A program made the position numbers and the translations under genes. Positions 28,401 through 36,599 of a stretch of 64,000 bases of DNA are shown piece after piece (position 1 is the stretch's first letter; the number at the start of each line of letters is the position of its first letter). The stretch lies in NCBI RefSeq assembly GCF_003576455.2, contig NZ_CP032869.1, forward strand, positions 3,782,001 through 3,846,000, given 5' to 3'. The stretch comes from Mucilaginibacter celer (lineage in GTDB: Bacteria > Bacteroidota > Bacteroidia > Sphingobacteriales > Sphingobacteriaceae). The notes beneath the pieces were generated by a model. The model worked only from the letters and a program-made list of their open reading frames with translations, had not been told where the DNA came from and made no database searches.

Positions 28401-28659
28401 AACCAATATTACCGATGAAAGCCCGGTTAATACCCACTTTTTTCATCGATTCAAGATCTTTCACTACGCCTTCTTTCGAAATATTGCCCGAAATCCAGTA
28501 CCAGTACACGCTGGTTTGTACAGAGTCGGGCACGGTTTTGAAGCCGCTGTATAATTTATCCTGTTTTAAGGGTTTGATTTGGGCGGATGCCTGCTGCATT
28601 AAACAGGTTGCGCCGCAGGTTAGGAAAATGGTAAAAAGCTTTTTGTAGATAGTTTGCAT
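25417..28659 (-). CDS. GH106 alpha-L-rhamnosidase
   Basis: The 1080-aa protein has a signal peptide (cleavage after ASAQ, ~27). The GH106 start block follows, with VYWYWISGNISKEGVVKDLE and GIFNSPGWSQSGGPWV. A central TIM-barrel-like part contains VTVEDSYETGSQNF and WLENYGHWGFPGEF. A C-terminal galactose-binding-like domain ends with VNGIAVGGVWTAPYQLDI. This is the standard length and order for Bacteroidota GH106 enzymes acting on rhamnogalacturonan side chains. The gene is upstream of the GH78-like gene on the same strand, across the palindrome. Confidence 0.88.
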   Translation of the reverse strand: MQTIYKKLFTIFLTCGATCLMQQASAQIKPLKQDKLYSGFKTVPDSVQTSVYWYWISGNISKEGVVKDLESMKKVGINRAFIGNIGLDDIPYGKVKMFTPEWWDILHAALKTATKLKIDIGIFNSPGWSQSGGPWVKPEQAMRYLASSALTVKGPLKVDQKLTQPHKQFQDVRVIAFPAPVAYGEAMKSSFISAVPVNTHVSNLVDGDESTVYTIPNDPKPSVTIDAASAYTARSFVFYPAHKALRFEGDIQARDASGTYQTVKHFVVDRSNDNLNVGFSPYSPAAVSIPATTSNSFRIVFNNGSQGSDIAELKISASPNVENYAEKSLAKMYQTPLPYWKEYQWQPQPVVDDKQYVIDPQKVIDISNHMQPDGTLKWDVPAGNWIIMRTGMTPTQVTNAPAPPEGRGLEVDKMSKKHIAAHFDAFLGQIIKRIPAADRKSFKVTVEDSYETGSQNFTDDMLKNFKAKYGYDALPYLPVLSGSVVGSQDQSDRFLWDLRRFVADKVAYDYVGGLRDVSHKNGLTTWLENYGHWGFPGEFLQYGGQSDEIGGEFWSEGDLGNIENRAASSSAHIYGKTKVSAESFTCAGGSFTRYPAMMKQRGDRFFTEGINNTLLHVFISQLADNRVPGNNAWFSNEFNRNNTWFYDMDLFLAYIKRCNYMLRQGNYVADVAYFIGEDAPKMTGVRDPELPPGYSFDYINAEVLNNRAKVVNGRLVLPGGMSYKVLVLPKLKTMRPQLLKTITKLANDGLTVLGPKPERSPSLENYGAADAEIKKMSAALWADIDSTTVKTNRYGKGLVISGMDLQQTLDLVKVKPDCKFNTVGQALFIHRKLSDGEMYFVSNQTGQHIDINAAFRVQGKTPELWDATTGQNRDLPQFKQQDGVTTLPLKLDAYQSAFVIFRKPAGAKGGTRENFPDQKVIAELNTPWSVTFDAKRWGPAKPVIFDKLVDWTLRAEDSIKYYSGAAVYHNAFNIAGVEKGKHFLLDLGDVKAMARVKVNGIAVGGVWTAPYQLDITAALKTGVNTVDIEVVNTWVNRLIGDSKLPVNERHTWTNVNPYKPDSKLEASGLTGPVVIKEMVY

Positions 28660-29040
28660 CAGGATAGCGTGCTTTCAATTAAAGGTGATTAACAAATTCC
28701 GTTATTGCGAGGAACGACGATTTTCATTAAATTCTTTTGCTAAGTTTATAATTAAAACAATACTATGTTTTTTGATACAAACCGGCATCCTGTACTATCT
28801 TGCCTTAATGATATAGGATATTAGCGGGAGGTAAATAAGTTGAGCCGTTCTAAATCCTTTGAAACGGCATTGAGGTTTATAAAAGCTGTATCCAATTATA
28901 CTAACATTGGCCGCTCATTTGCCGCGGAGGCTGTTACTTTTGGCTTGGCCCAAAAGTAACCAAAAACCCAAGACAGAAAAAAGCTTCCCCCCACAGGCCA
29001 TACGCCCGGCCCGCTTTTCTGTCAGGCCACCGCGCTTTTT
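28660..29040. other. Intergenic region with repeat remnants
   Basis: No gene is seen. It holds a GCGAGGAACGA fragment near 28707, of the same kind as elements elsewhere in the window. It also holds a perfect 11-bp hairpin GTTACTTTTGG / CCAAAAGTAAC at 28933-28960. Confidence 0.55.
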
Positions 29041-29830
29041 GTTTTCGTTTTTTTTAGCTAACCTCCCTTTGCGACTTTGCCTCCCTTTGCGCCCTTAAAC
29101 TCTCAAACAATGCATAAAAATTCTTTGCGTCTTCGCGCCTTTGCGTGCCTAAAACCTCTGCGACTTTGCACCCTTAAACTCTCAAACCATTCACAAAAAT
29201 TCTTTGCGCCTCCGCGACTTTGCGTGCCTAAAAACCTTTGCGACTTTGCCAACTTTGCGATCTTAAACTCTCAAACCATCCACAAAAATTCTTTGCGCCT
29301 TCGCGCCTTTGCGTGCCTAAAACCTCTACGACTTTGCACCCTTAAACTCTCAAACCATTCATAAAAATTCTTTGCGCATTCGCGCTTTTGCGTGCCTAAA
29401 AACCTTTGCGAATTTGCCTCCCTTTGCGCCCTTAAACTCTCAAACAATGCATAAAAATTCTTTGCGTCTTCGCGCCTTTGCGTGCCTAAAACCTCTGCGA
29501 CTTTGCACCCTTAAACTCTCAAACCATTCACAAAAATTCTTTGCGCCTCCGCGACTTTGCGTGCCTAAAAACCTTTGCGACTTTGCCAACTTTGCGATCT
29601 TAAACTCTCAAACCATCCACAAAAATTCTTTGCGCCTTCGCGCTTTTGCGTGCCTAAAACCTCTGCGACTTTGCACCCTTAAACTCTCAAACCATTCACA
29701 AAAATTCTTTGCGCCTCCGCGACTTTGCGTGCCTAAAAACCTTTGCGACTTTGCCAACTTTGCGATCTTAAACTCTCAAACCATCCACAAAAATTCTTTG
29801 CGCCTTCGCGCCTTTGCGTGCCTAAAAACC
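29041..29830. repeat. TTTGCG-rich tandem array with 168-bp higher-order period
   Basis: The marker TTCTTTGCG recurs at 29121, 29200, 29289, 29368, 29458, 29537, 29626, 29705 and 29794, so spacings alternate between 79 and 89-90 bp. Two unit types therefore form a ~168-bp higher-order repeat present about 4.5 times. Each unit carries CTTAAACTCTCAAACCAT and several TTTGCG boxes. The open frames across it are by-products of the repeat. Confidence 0.9.
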
Positions 29831-29873
29831 TCCAACATGCATACAACAACCTTGCGTCTCCGAGAATAAAACC

Positions 29874-31052
29874 CTACAAAGGCAACCTGAAATAAAAAAC
29901 CGAACCCTTACCATATTCGCTCTCACAACCAACTTCTCCCCCGTGGCTTTCAACAATCTCACGGGAGAGGTACAAACCCAAACCATAGCCCTTTGTGTTT
30001 TTTTGTCCGATACGCGAATAACGGCAAAACAGTAGTTTCTGATCTTCGGGTTTAATACCCCGGCCTTTATCCTGTACTGTAACAACAGCTTCGCCATTCA
30101 ACATCCCGCATGATAAGGTAACCACACTTTTTGCCGCCGAAAACTTCACGGCGTTGTTTACATAATTTATAAGTACCTGTGTTAGCTTATCATAATCGGC
30201 ATTTACCCAAATGGCTTTTGATGGTTTCACTTTAAACTTCCGACCGGGATAAAGTACTACCATATCGGCAGCTACGGCTTCAAGCAATCCGCATAAGTTA
30301 AAACTGCTTTTATGCAGGGTAAGTTTGGCACCCTGCACCTGCGAGAGGGTTAAAAAGTTATTGATCAACTGGGTCATGCTCACGGTTTGCTGATCGGCCC
30401 GGAGCATTTTATCTTCAAGCGGTTTGTTGTTTTCCATCCGGGCCACGCGGGCAGTATTCTGGATATAAAGTTTGATGGTGCTTAATGGCGTGCGCAACTC
30501 ATGGTTTAAAAAAGCCATCAAATCGTTTTTACGTAACTCTTCCTGTTTGGCGGCGGTAATATCGGTTAGGGTGCCCATCATTTTCATGGCCAGGCCGTCG
30601 CTGCAATAAAGCTTACCGGTTATTTTAAGCCAGCGGCTGTCGCAACCTTGCGTGTTAATTTGCAGTTCGGTTTCAAAATCCTGCTGGGTACAGCAGGCTG
30701 TTTTGGCGGCTTCCATTACGTGTTTCTGATTCCACTCCACCAGTTTCTGCATTAATAAACCTATACCGAAAGTGCTGCTGCCTTTCATCCCTAAAAATCC
30801 ACTGGCAACCGGGCACAGGTGAAACTTTTTGCTGTACACGCCGTAACTCCACATCCCTATGCCTGCGGTAGCCAGCACATTGGTGATAGCCATTTCGCGG
30901 GTGTGCGCCCGCTCCGAAATATCCACCAAAAAAGCATAAGGGTTTAGCACATTGCCCGGCAAAACAGGGCGGCTATAGCCATCGGCATTACCAGTTAAAG
31001 GAAATTGAGTACCGGCTTTTACAAATTGCTGTGAGGTAAGGGTTGTTGCCAT
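29874..31052 (-). CDS. PAS-domain sensor histidine kinase
   Basis: The 392-aa soluble protein has a PAS-like sensor region (about 50-170, ending with MMGTLTDITAAKQEE). The HisKA box FLNHELRTPLSTI (His near 184) and an HATPase domain with N, G1 and G2 boxes follow (LINYVNNAVKFS, VQDKGRGI, GYGLGLYLS). There is no membrane span and no receiver domain, and no response regulator is adjacent on the same side. The hybrid kinase/LytTR genes lie beyond a repeat cluster upstream. Confidence 0.87.
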   Translation of the reverse strand: MATTLTSQQFVKAGTQFPLTGNADGYSRPVLPGNVLNPYAFLVDISERAHTREMAITNVLATAGIGMWSYGVYSKKFHLCPVASGFLGMKGSSTFGIGLLMQKLVEWNQKHVMEAAKTACCTQQDFETELQINTQGCDSRWLKITGKLYCSDGLAMKMMGTLTDITAAKQEELRKNDLMAFLNHELRTPLSTIKLYIQNTARVARMENNKPLEDKMLRADQQTVSMTQLINNFLTLSQVQGAKLTLHKSSFNLCGLLEAVAADMVVLYPGRKFKVKPSKAIWVNADYDKLTQVLINYVNNAVKFSAAKSVVTLSCGMLNGEAVVTVQDKGRGIKPEDQKLLFCRYSRIGQKNTKGYGLGLYLSREIVESHGGEVGCESEYGKGSVFYFRLPL

Positions 31053-31313
31053 GAGTTTAGTTTTGTTATGATAAAACTAAGGCGATTGCCCAGGGTTGAC
31101 GGCGGGTATTCGTTGAACGGGCAAAAACTGTCGGTGAAGGGGATTAACATTTATTGGGAAGGATTTTTCTCCTCCTGTCGCGGGTTTAGCGATGAGTAAG
31201 CCGTGGTTGGAAATGGCTGAAGGTTATTAACCTATCCATGTTTAAAAACATGTTGTGATAGATGAGGAAGTAAAAGCTATCATCTCTGAAGGAGGTATGG
31301 CATTAGCCGGTTT

Positions 31314-31396
31314 GTCATGCTGAGGAACGAAGCATCTTCTCCGCCCTATATAGCGGCCAAGCTTGTCGGAGAAGATCCTTCGTTCCTCAGGATGAC
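31314..31396. repeat. Palindromic repeat, GAGGAACGAAG family, copy 1
   Basis: The left arm GTCATGCTGAGGAACGAAGC... and right arm ...CCTTCGTTCCTCAGGATGAC pair over about 29 bp around a variable centre. A T-run follows on the plus strand. Confidence 0.85.
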
Positions 31397-31412
31397 AACC
31401 TTTTTTAAACAT

Positions 31413-31495
31413 GTCATGGGTAGGAACGAAGCATCTTCTACAATTTGCATAGCCGCCATGCGTGGCGAAGAAGATCCTTCGTTCCTCAGGATGAC
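31413..31495. repeat. Palindromic repeat, GAGGAACGAAG family, copy 2
   Basis: This is a second copy of the preceding element, 16 bp away, with the same arms (GGAACGAAGCATCTTCT / AGAAGATCCTTCGTTCC) but an unrelated centre. The 468-bp gap 31053-31520 holds nothing else recognisable. Confidence 0.85.
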
Positions 31496-31520
31496 AAGAG
31501 GATGAGGTAGTCGTGCGGGC

Positions 31521-33710
31521 CTACACTAAGGTACCATAAAAATGTCTCGCATCATCAATAGCATTCAGGCAAACCGCGGTTATATCGTTTATCAGCTTCA
31601 GGGTTTCAACATCGGCTACAGTAACCTGTTCAAGTAAATCAAGGTCGGCTTCTAAAACCGGCAGCAGGCCCATAATGGCCACGGTGGTTTTCATGTTGTG
31701 GGCCGTGGTTTTCAGCGCGGCAAAATCCTCTTCTTTATACAGGTTTTTAAGCGCGTTAATATCGGCTAAAGCAAGTTCAATAAACTGCGAGGTTACCAGT
31801 TTTTCGTAACCGGTGTTGCCTTTGCTTATTTCCTTCATATACCCCAGGTCGATATGTTTGTAGGCATATTCAACAGTTTCGGCAGGCTGCTCCTGGCGCG
31901 AGGCGTTGGGGATAAACTTCAGGATCAGTTTAAACAGTTCATCCTCGTTAACCGGCTTGGCTACATATTCATTCATGCCATTGCTCAGACATTTTTCGCG
32001 TTCGCCGGCCATGGCGTGGGCCGTCATGGCTATAACGGGTACATTAAGTTTAAGCTCGTTGCGGATGTGGTAGGTTGCCGTATAGCCATCCATTTTAGGC
32101 ATTTGAATATCCATCAGCACCAGGCTGTAGGTTTGGGTTTTAAGTTTAGCAATGGCTTCTTCGCCGTTTGATACCACATCAAAACCGGCACCCCACTGGC
32201 CAAGCAGGTGCTTCATAAGGCTCTGGTTCATGGCATTATCATCAACCACCAGTATATTCAATTCGCGGGTTACCTGGGTAGCTATATAGCCTGCGTCATC
32301 TACTGCGTGACCACCGGTAACCTGCTCATCGGCAATGGCATAAGGTATATAAAAATTAAACTCGGTGCCTTTGCCCGGTTCGCTGCTCACTTCAATTTCG
32401 CCAAGTTGCAACACCACCAGGTCCTTTACTATCGAAAGACCCAGGCCTGTGCCGCCGTAGCTGCGGGTTATCGAATCTTCGGCCTGGTTAAAGCGCTCAA
32501 ATATGGATGCCAGTTTATCTTTATGGATGCCGATACCGTCATCCGCTACTTTAATGCCCAGTTGTATAGTTTTACCACTTACGCCGCGGTTGTAAACTTC
32601 AACCCTGATGCGGCCACGCTCGCTGAATTTGAGGGCGTTGCCTATCAGGTTCACTAAAATCTGCGTAAGGCGGGTTGCATCACCAATAAGCGTATCCGGG
32701 ACATCGGCACCTATTTTATTGCTGAATATAAGGCCTTTTTCGCTGATGCGTTCGTTAAATAAAGTCTCGATCGAATCGATCAATCCACGAACGCTAAACG
32801 GCGAGTGTACAATGCGCATCATGCCTGCCTCTATTTTCGATAGGTCGAGGATATCGTTAATAATAGCCAGCAAGTTTTCGCCTGCCTTTTGTATCGAATC
32901 TACAAACTCATCGGCATCGGCGTTTATTTTGCGGCGCTTAAGCAGGTTGGTAAAACCCAGGATAGAGTTAAGCGGCGTGCGGATTTCATGGCTCATATTG
33001 GCCAAAAAGTTTTCTTTTATCGCCAAGGCTTCACGGGCAGTTTTTTCAGACGCATCGAGTTTATTGATCAGCCTGTTTTGCTGGCGAAACTGGTTCACTA
33101 TAAACCAGCATAAAGCACCACCGCTTAAAAACATGAACACCATCAGCAAATTACCGTACAACCGCGCCATCGAGCTGTTTTTGATTACCGCAGCGCTCAG
33201 GCCATCCATCATTTTTTGGCGGTTATCATATATTTTATGGGTTACCACGGTAATCTCGTTCGAGATACGGCGCGCCCGCGGGTTGGCTATAAAACTGGTA
33301 TCGTTCATGTTGCCGGTTTTCGCATAGCGATACAGAAGCAGGTTTTTAATCTTCACCTTTTCATCGGCCAAAACGTTTAAACGATCAAGGTATCCTTTCA
33401 CCTTAGTGTCATGCACACCTATCTCAATCGAATCGAGGTAATCTTTAACCGCTTTTATCTTAGAGTCCACGCCCTCCAGGTGCGAGGTATCATCAGTTGC
33501 AATGGCCGCGCGGATGCGGGCTTCAACGCCCAGCAAATCGCGGTCAATTTCGCGGAGGTGATTGCTGGTATGCAGTTCGCGCAGCAGGCTTTCGTTGCCT
33601 TTGCGCATGGAGGTCATGTTTTGTGCAAAATTATATTGGATAACCAACAGCAATATAGTTCCGGCAGCAAATGATGCCAGTATCAGGTAAGCAAATTTCT
33701 TATTAGTCAT
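31521..33710 (-). CDS. Hybrid sensor histidine kinase with receiver and HPt domains
   Basis: The 729-aa protein has two membrane spans (about 8-25 and 185-205) flanking a helical periplasmic sensor. HisKA follows (ANMSHEIRTPLNSILGF), then HATPase (LIGNALKFS, GTGLGLSIV) and a receiver with LVLMDIQMPKMDG. A C-terminal HPt domain has the phospho-His in TTAHNMKTTV. This is a complete internal phosphorelay. I prefer the start at 33710 (MTNKKFAYL...), which places the membrane span at the N-terminus; 33731 is the alternative. A LytTR regulator gene lies 120 nt upstream on the same strand and is a possible output. Confidence 0.88.
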   Translation of the reverse strand: MTNKKFAYLILASFAAGTILLLVIQYNFAQNMTSMRKGNESLLRELHTSNHLREIDRDLLGVEARIRAAIATDDTSHLEGVDSKIKAVKDYLDSIEIGVHDTKVKGYLDRLNVLADEKVKIKNLLLYRYAKTGNMNDTSFIANPRARRISNEITVVTHKIYDNRQKMMDGLSAAVIKNSSMARLYGNLLMVFMFLSGGALCWFIVNQFRQQNRLINKLDASEKTAREALAIKENFLANMSHEIRTPLNSILGFTNLLKRRKINADADEFVDSIQKAGENLLAIINDILDLSKIEAGMMRIVHSPFSVRGLIDSIETLFNERISEKGLIFSNKIGADVPDTLIGDATRLTQILVNLIGNALKFSERGRIRVEVYNRGVSGKTIQLGIKVADDGIGIHKDKLASIFERFNQAEDSITRSYGGTGLGLSIVKDLVVLQLGEIEVSSEPGKGTEFNFYIPYAIADEQVTGGHAVDDAGYIATQVTRELNILVVDDNAMNQSLMKHLLGQWGAGFDVVSNGEEAIAKLKTQTYSLVLMDIQMPKMDGYTATYHIRNELKLNVPVIAMTAHAMAGEREKCLSNGMNEYVAKPVNEDELFKLILKFIPNASRQEQPAETVEYAYKHIDLGYMKEISKGNTGYEKLVTSQFIELALADINALKNLYKEEDFAALKTTAHNMKTTVAIMGLLPVLEADLDLLEQVTVADVETLKLINDITAVCLNAIDDARHFYGTLV

Positions 33711-33830
33711 TACAAAAGGCGTTGAACGCATTGATGATCAATAAATATGCAGCTGTTAATCCTATATTAAATATACAATTCGTTAGCGGGGGAAAATCTG
33801 TCGGTGAAAAGGCCCCGGTAATCGACGGGC

Positions 33831-34529
33831 CTAAAACACGTTCATGCGGCTGTTAAGCGTTTTGCGGTAGGCATCGGCAACGGGTAAAAACTTGCCGCCT
33901 ATCACCAAACCGCCATCCTGCAGGGTGTCAATTTTATCAAGCGCGATGATGTATGAGCGGTGCACCCTGATAAACCTTGATGATGGCAGTTTTTCTTCGG
34001 CCGATTTTAAAGTGCCGTGTATGGCATACTCTTTTTTAGGGGTATAAAACTTTACATAATCGCCCATGGCCTCGGCATATAAAATATCATCGAGCATCAG
34101 TTTGCGGGTAATGCTGGAATCGCGCACAAAAATAAATTCATCGTTTTTCACCTGTACCTCTTCGGCTTTGCGGCTTTCAATAATTTCGCGGGCTTTGTTT
34201 ACCGCCTGTAAAAACCGGCCGGGCGTAACTGGTTTTACCATATAATCAGCCACGTTCAGTTCAAAAGCTTCAACGGCGTATTCTTTTTTTGATGTGGTGA
34301 AGATGATAACCACATCCTTATTTTTAAGGTTGCGGGTAAGCTCCAACCCATCCATTTCGGGCATTTCAATATCCAGGAATAACAGATCGACGTTTTGGGT
34401 TTGCAAATGGTTATAAGCCTCCATAGCGGTACAGTACTCGCAAATCACGTTCAGATCTGCCACCTGGCCGGCCAGGTGACTCAGCGTAGCACGGGCTATG
34501 GGGTTATCGTCGACAATTAAGCTATTCAT
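33831..34529 (-). CDS. LytTR-family response regulator
   Basis: The 232-aa protein has a receiver domain with VDDNPIARATL, the phospho-Asp segment LLFLDIEMPEMDG (about 54-66) and IFTTSKKEYAVEAF. A LytTR domain follows (about 135-230) with LDDILYAEAMGDYVKFY and IRVHRSYIIALDKID. It lies just upstream of the hybrid kinase gene on the same strand. The kinase has its own HPt domain that could pass phosphate to this protein; pairing is inferred from adjacency. Confidence 0.88.
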   Translation of the reverse strand: MNSLIVDDNPIARATLSHLAGQVADLNVICEYCTAMEAYNHLQTQNVDLLFLDIEMPEMDGLELTRNLKNKDVVIIFTTSKKEYAVEAFELNVADYMVKPVTPGRFLQAVNKAREIIESRKAEEVQVKNDEFIFVRDSSITRKLMLDDILYAEAMGDYVKFYTPKKEYAIHGTLKSAEEKLPSSRFIRVHRSYIIALDKIDTLQDGGLVIGGKFLPVADAYRKTLNSRMNVF

Positions 34530-34649
34530 ACAGGCAGGTTGAATTTGGGGCTAAGATAAGCATATTTTGCTTTTTGCCCCGGTCCTCCCGCCCAATAAGG
34601 AAGGACCGTTTTTGCGGAGCAAACAGCGGTTATGATAGAGGGGATATTT

Positions 34650-35123
34650 TTATCGGAAATGCGACCTCAGCATCCAGGCCATACCTTCGTGGGTTTCCAT
34701 CAACCCGGTAATAAAATCGCTGGTACCGGCATCGTTATAATCATTAGCGAAGGCGTTGATATTGCCGCGGATAAACTCGATAATGCCTTCATGATCTTCC
34801 AGCAACTCTTTAATAAAACCGAGGCTGTCATTTTTATAGTCGAGCTTTTCGGTTAAATGGGTAAGTTGCAATAACTGGGTTAAGGTGGCAGGCGCGTAAT
34901 GGCCAATTTTACGGATGCGCTCGGCAACGCTGTCCATCACCTCATCAAGCTCATTATACTGCTGCTCAAAAAAGATGTGCATGGAGTGAAAATCCGGTCC
35001 TTCAATATTCCAGTGCGCGTTGCGGGTTTTAGTGTACAGTACAAATTCATCGGCAAGTAGTTTGGCTAACTGATCTGAAACAGCCTGGCGGTGGGCTTCG
35101 TTTATTCCGATGTTGGTTTTCAT
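34650..35123 (-). CDS. dps: Dps-family ferritin-like DNA-protection protein
   Basis: The 157-aa four-helix protein carries the Dps signature. HWNIEGPDFHSMHIFFE is followed by a D/E pattern ending in DSVAERIRKIG, which forms the ferroxidase site at subunit interfaces. Dps dodecamers oxidise and store iron and protect DNA during oxidative stress and starvation. The length is typical. It follows the 118-aa membrane protein gene by 23 nt, so the two may be co-transcribed. Confidence 0.9.
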   Translation of the reverse strand: MKTNIGINEAHRQAVSDQLAKLLADEFVLYTKTRNAHWNIEGPDFHSMHIFFEQQYNELDEVMDSVAERIRKIGHYAPATLTQLLQLTHLTEKLDYKNDSLGFIKELLEDHEGIIEFIRGNINAFANDYNDAGTSDFITGLMETHEGMAWMLRSHFR

Positions 35124-35146
35124 GATGTATTTTTATTTAGGGTGAT

Positions 35147-35503
35147 TTATTCGATACGTGACGGGTGGCTGTAATTGCTAAACAACCTTTTAATGGGGCA
35201 ATACATGGTAAACGCGGTTACCTCGAGGTAAAAAATAACCGGGGCTATCAGCAGCATGGTATGGGTTTGGTAATTCCAGTCGACAGCCGAAAGTACCGGC
35301 ATGGTAAACACCAGCGCTCCGCGAATAACGGCCTCGGTAGTGCTCAGGTTTTCGGCGGTATCTTCCGGAAAAAGCTTATCGGTAATTTTGCTCCAGGAAA
35401 AGCCCTCGTGTATGACCGTGGCAGGTTTTGAAACGTTTTTTATTTCGGCTGATGTATGTTTAACTACGTCGCGCGGATCGGGTGGTAAAAGCAATGTTTT
35501 CAT
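35147..35503 (-). CDS. Small membrane protein with DUF2892/YgaP-like segment
   Basis: From the ATG at 35503 (MKTLLLPPDPRDVV) the product has 118 aa; an upstream ATG at 35566 would add 21 poorly matching residues. A polar N-terminal half is followed by two hydrophobic spans (about 60-76 and 82-98) and the short motif TMYCPIKRLF. This resembles the two-helix YgaP/DUF2892 type of small membrane protein. The role is unknown. It precedes dps by 23 nt, hinting at shared stress regulation. Confidence 0.65.
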   Translation of the reverse strand: MKTLLLPPDPRDVVKHTSAEIKNVSKPATVIHEGFSWSKITDKLFPEDTAENLSTTEAVIRGALVFTMPVLSAVDWNYQTHTMLLIAPVIFYLEVTAFTMYCPIKRLFSNYSHPSRIE

Positions 35504-35632
35504 GGTATCCTGTTTTACTTTTTGATACCCTAAAATTAATCGCGCCCCCTTACAAGCCCGCCTCAAATTCGTTGAGCGGGCAATTTTAATCGTTAAACGG
35601 AATTTTGAACAGGATGATGTTTAAACGGATAA

Positions 35633-36082
35633 TCAGGCCAGCACCATTTCAATATGATCGATGCCGTCTTCATCGTATATCTCACCCTCGGCTTTAAAGC
35701 CAAAAATCTCGTAAAACTTAACGGCATAGTATTGCGCTCCTATCCTTATCGGCACGTTGCCATAAAGTTGTTTGGTCTTATCAATGGCTATTTGCACCAA
35801 TACCTTGCCGGCACCTTTTCCCCGCACTTTGCTGCTGCTCACTATACGGCCTATGGATGCTTCGGCGTATGATTTACCCGCAGGTACTATGCGCGCGTAA
35901 GCCACCAGTTCCTGATCTTCATCAAACAGCAACAGGTGGTGGCAGGCATAATCTTTATCATCCTGGTCAAGAAACACACAATTTTGCTCCACCACAAATA
36001 TTTCGCTCCGTAGTTTCAGCAGTTGATATAGTTCGGTAACAGTAAGATCGTGGAATGCTTTAAAGATGTGGGTGTAGCTCAT
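35633..36082 (-). CDS. ElaA-like GNAT acetyltransferase
   Basis: From ATG 36082 (MSYTHIFKAFHDLT) the product has 149 aa, the usual ElaA length; the ATG at 36127 would add a 15-residue charged tail. Motifs are LLKLRSEIFVVEQNCVF, then DQDD, ARIVPAGKSY and the acetyl-CoA-binding SSSKVRGKGAGKVLVQ. YYAVKFYEIFGFKAEGEIY follows. These define ElaA-type N-acetyltransferases, whose substrates are mostly unknown. Confidence 0.85.
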   Translation of the reverse strand: MSYTHIFKAFHDLTVTELYQLLKLRSEIFVVEQNCVFLDQDDKDYACHHLLLFDEDQELVAYARIVPAGKSYAEASIGRIVSSSKVRGKGAGKVLVQIAIDKTKQLYGNVPIRIGAQYYAVKFYEIFGFKAEGEIYDEDGIDHIEMVLA

Positions 36083-36199
36083 GTTTTTATTTTTTTCACG
36101 CGAAGGAATCAAGCCGCTGGCTTTCACTATCTAAATGAAGGTGCTAAGGTAAATATTTGGTCATGATAATGATACGCTTAACCGGATGTTACAGGGAAA

Positions 36200-36378
36200 T
36201 CGCTTTTAAAAAAAGTGGATTACACGAGGCTCCTATGGAGCCATTCATAGTTTCTAAAATATTGCTATAAACACGAAACTCCTAACGGAGTTATAAAACC
36301 ACCCCATAGGGGTATCGTGTTTATAGCAAATGAATAGAGATTTTCCGGCTCCATAGGAGCCACGTGTTCTAAAAGCGA
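36200..36378. repeat. Nested palindromic element 1 (GGCTCC type)
   Basis: The outer arms pair CGCTTTTA...ACACG.GGCTCC with GGAGCC.CGTGTTCTAAAAGCG. A second layer pairs TTGCTATAAACACGA with TCGTGTTTATAGCAA. Small palindromes such as GGCTCCTATGGAGCC and AACTCCTAACGGAGTT form the tips. Confidence 0.85.
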
Positions 36379-36401
36379 ACCCCTGCCGGATATTACCGGC
36401 A

Positions 36402-36571
36402 CGGCGATTATAGGGTGGCACCTACGGAACCAAAATCGCTTCTCAATGCCTTATTATAAATATGGTACTCCTAAGGAGTTGCAATAGCATATATTTTTCA
36501 AACTCCGTAGGAGTACCATGTTTGTAGTTTAATTCAACCGATTTTGGCTCCGTAGGTGCCTCCTATCGCCG
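36402..36571. repeat. Nested palindromic element 2 (GGCTCC type)
   Basis: The outer arms CGGCGATTATAGGGTGGCAC... (36402 on) pair with ...GGTGCCTCCTATCGCCG (to 36571). Inner arms pair TGGTACTCCTAAGGAGTT with AACTCCGTAGGAGTACCA. Together with element 1 it fills most of the gap 36083-36599. Confidence 0.85.
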
Positions 36572-36599
36572 TCATCAAATGCAAGAAGTTTTTTTGCCG

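Noticed and set aside
29041..29830. CRISPR array
   Set aside because: The units are contiguous with no unique spacers, the period alternates 79/89 bp, and no cas genes are present.
29077..29869. Two plus-strand open frames (95 and 165 codons) with repeated Leu/Arg/Cys-rich protein sequence
   Set aside because: They are by-products of the stop-poor tandem repeat; the same peptide is read from each unit and nothing else supports translation.
32608..33327. 239-codon open frame on the plus strand
   Set aside because: It is antisense to the hybrid histidine kinase, whose domain motifs are complete.
34580..34608. Hairpin CGGTCCT / AGGACCG followed by TTTTT on the plus strand
   Set aside because: The T-run faces the plus strand, where no upstream gene ends; it is weak as a terminator for dps.
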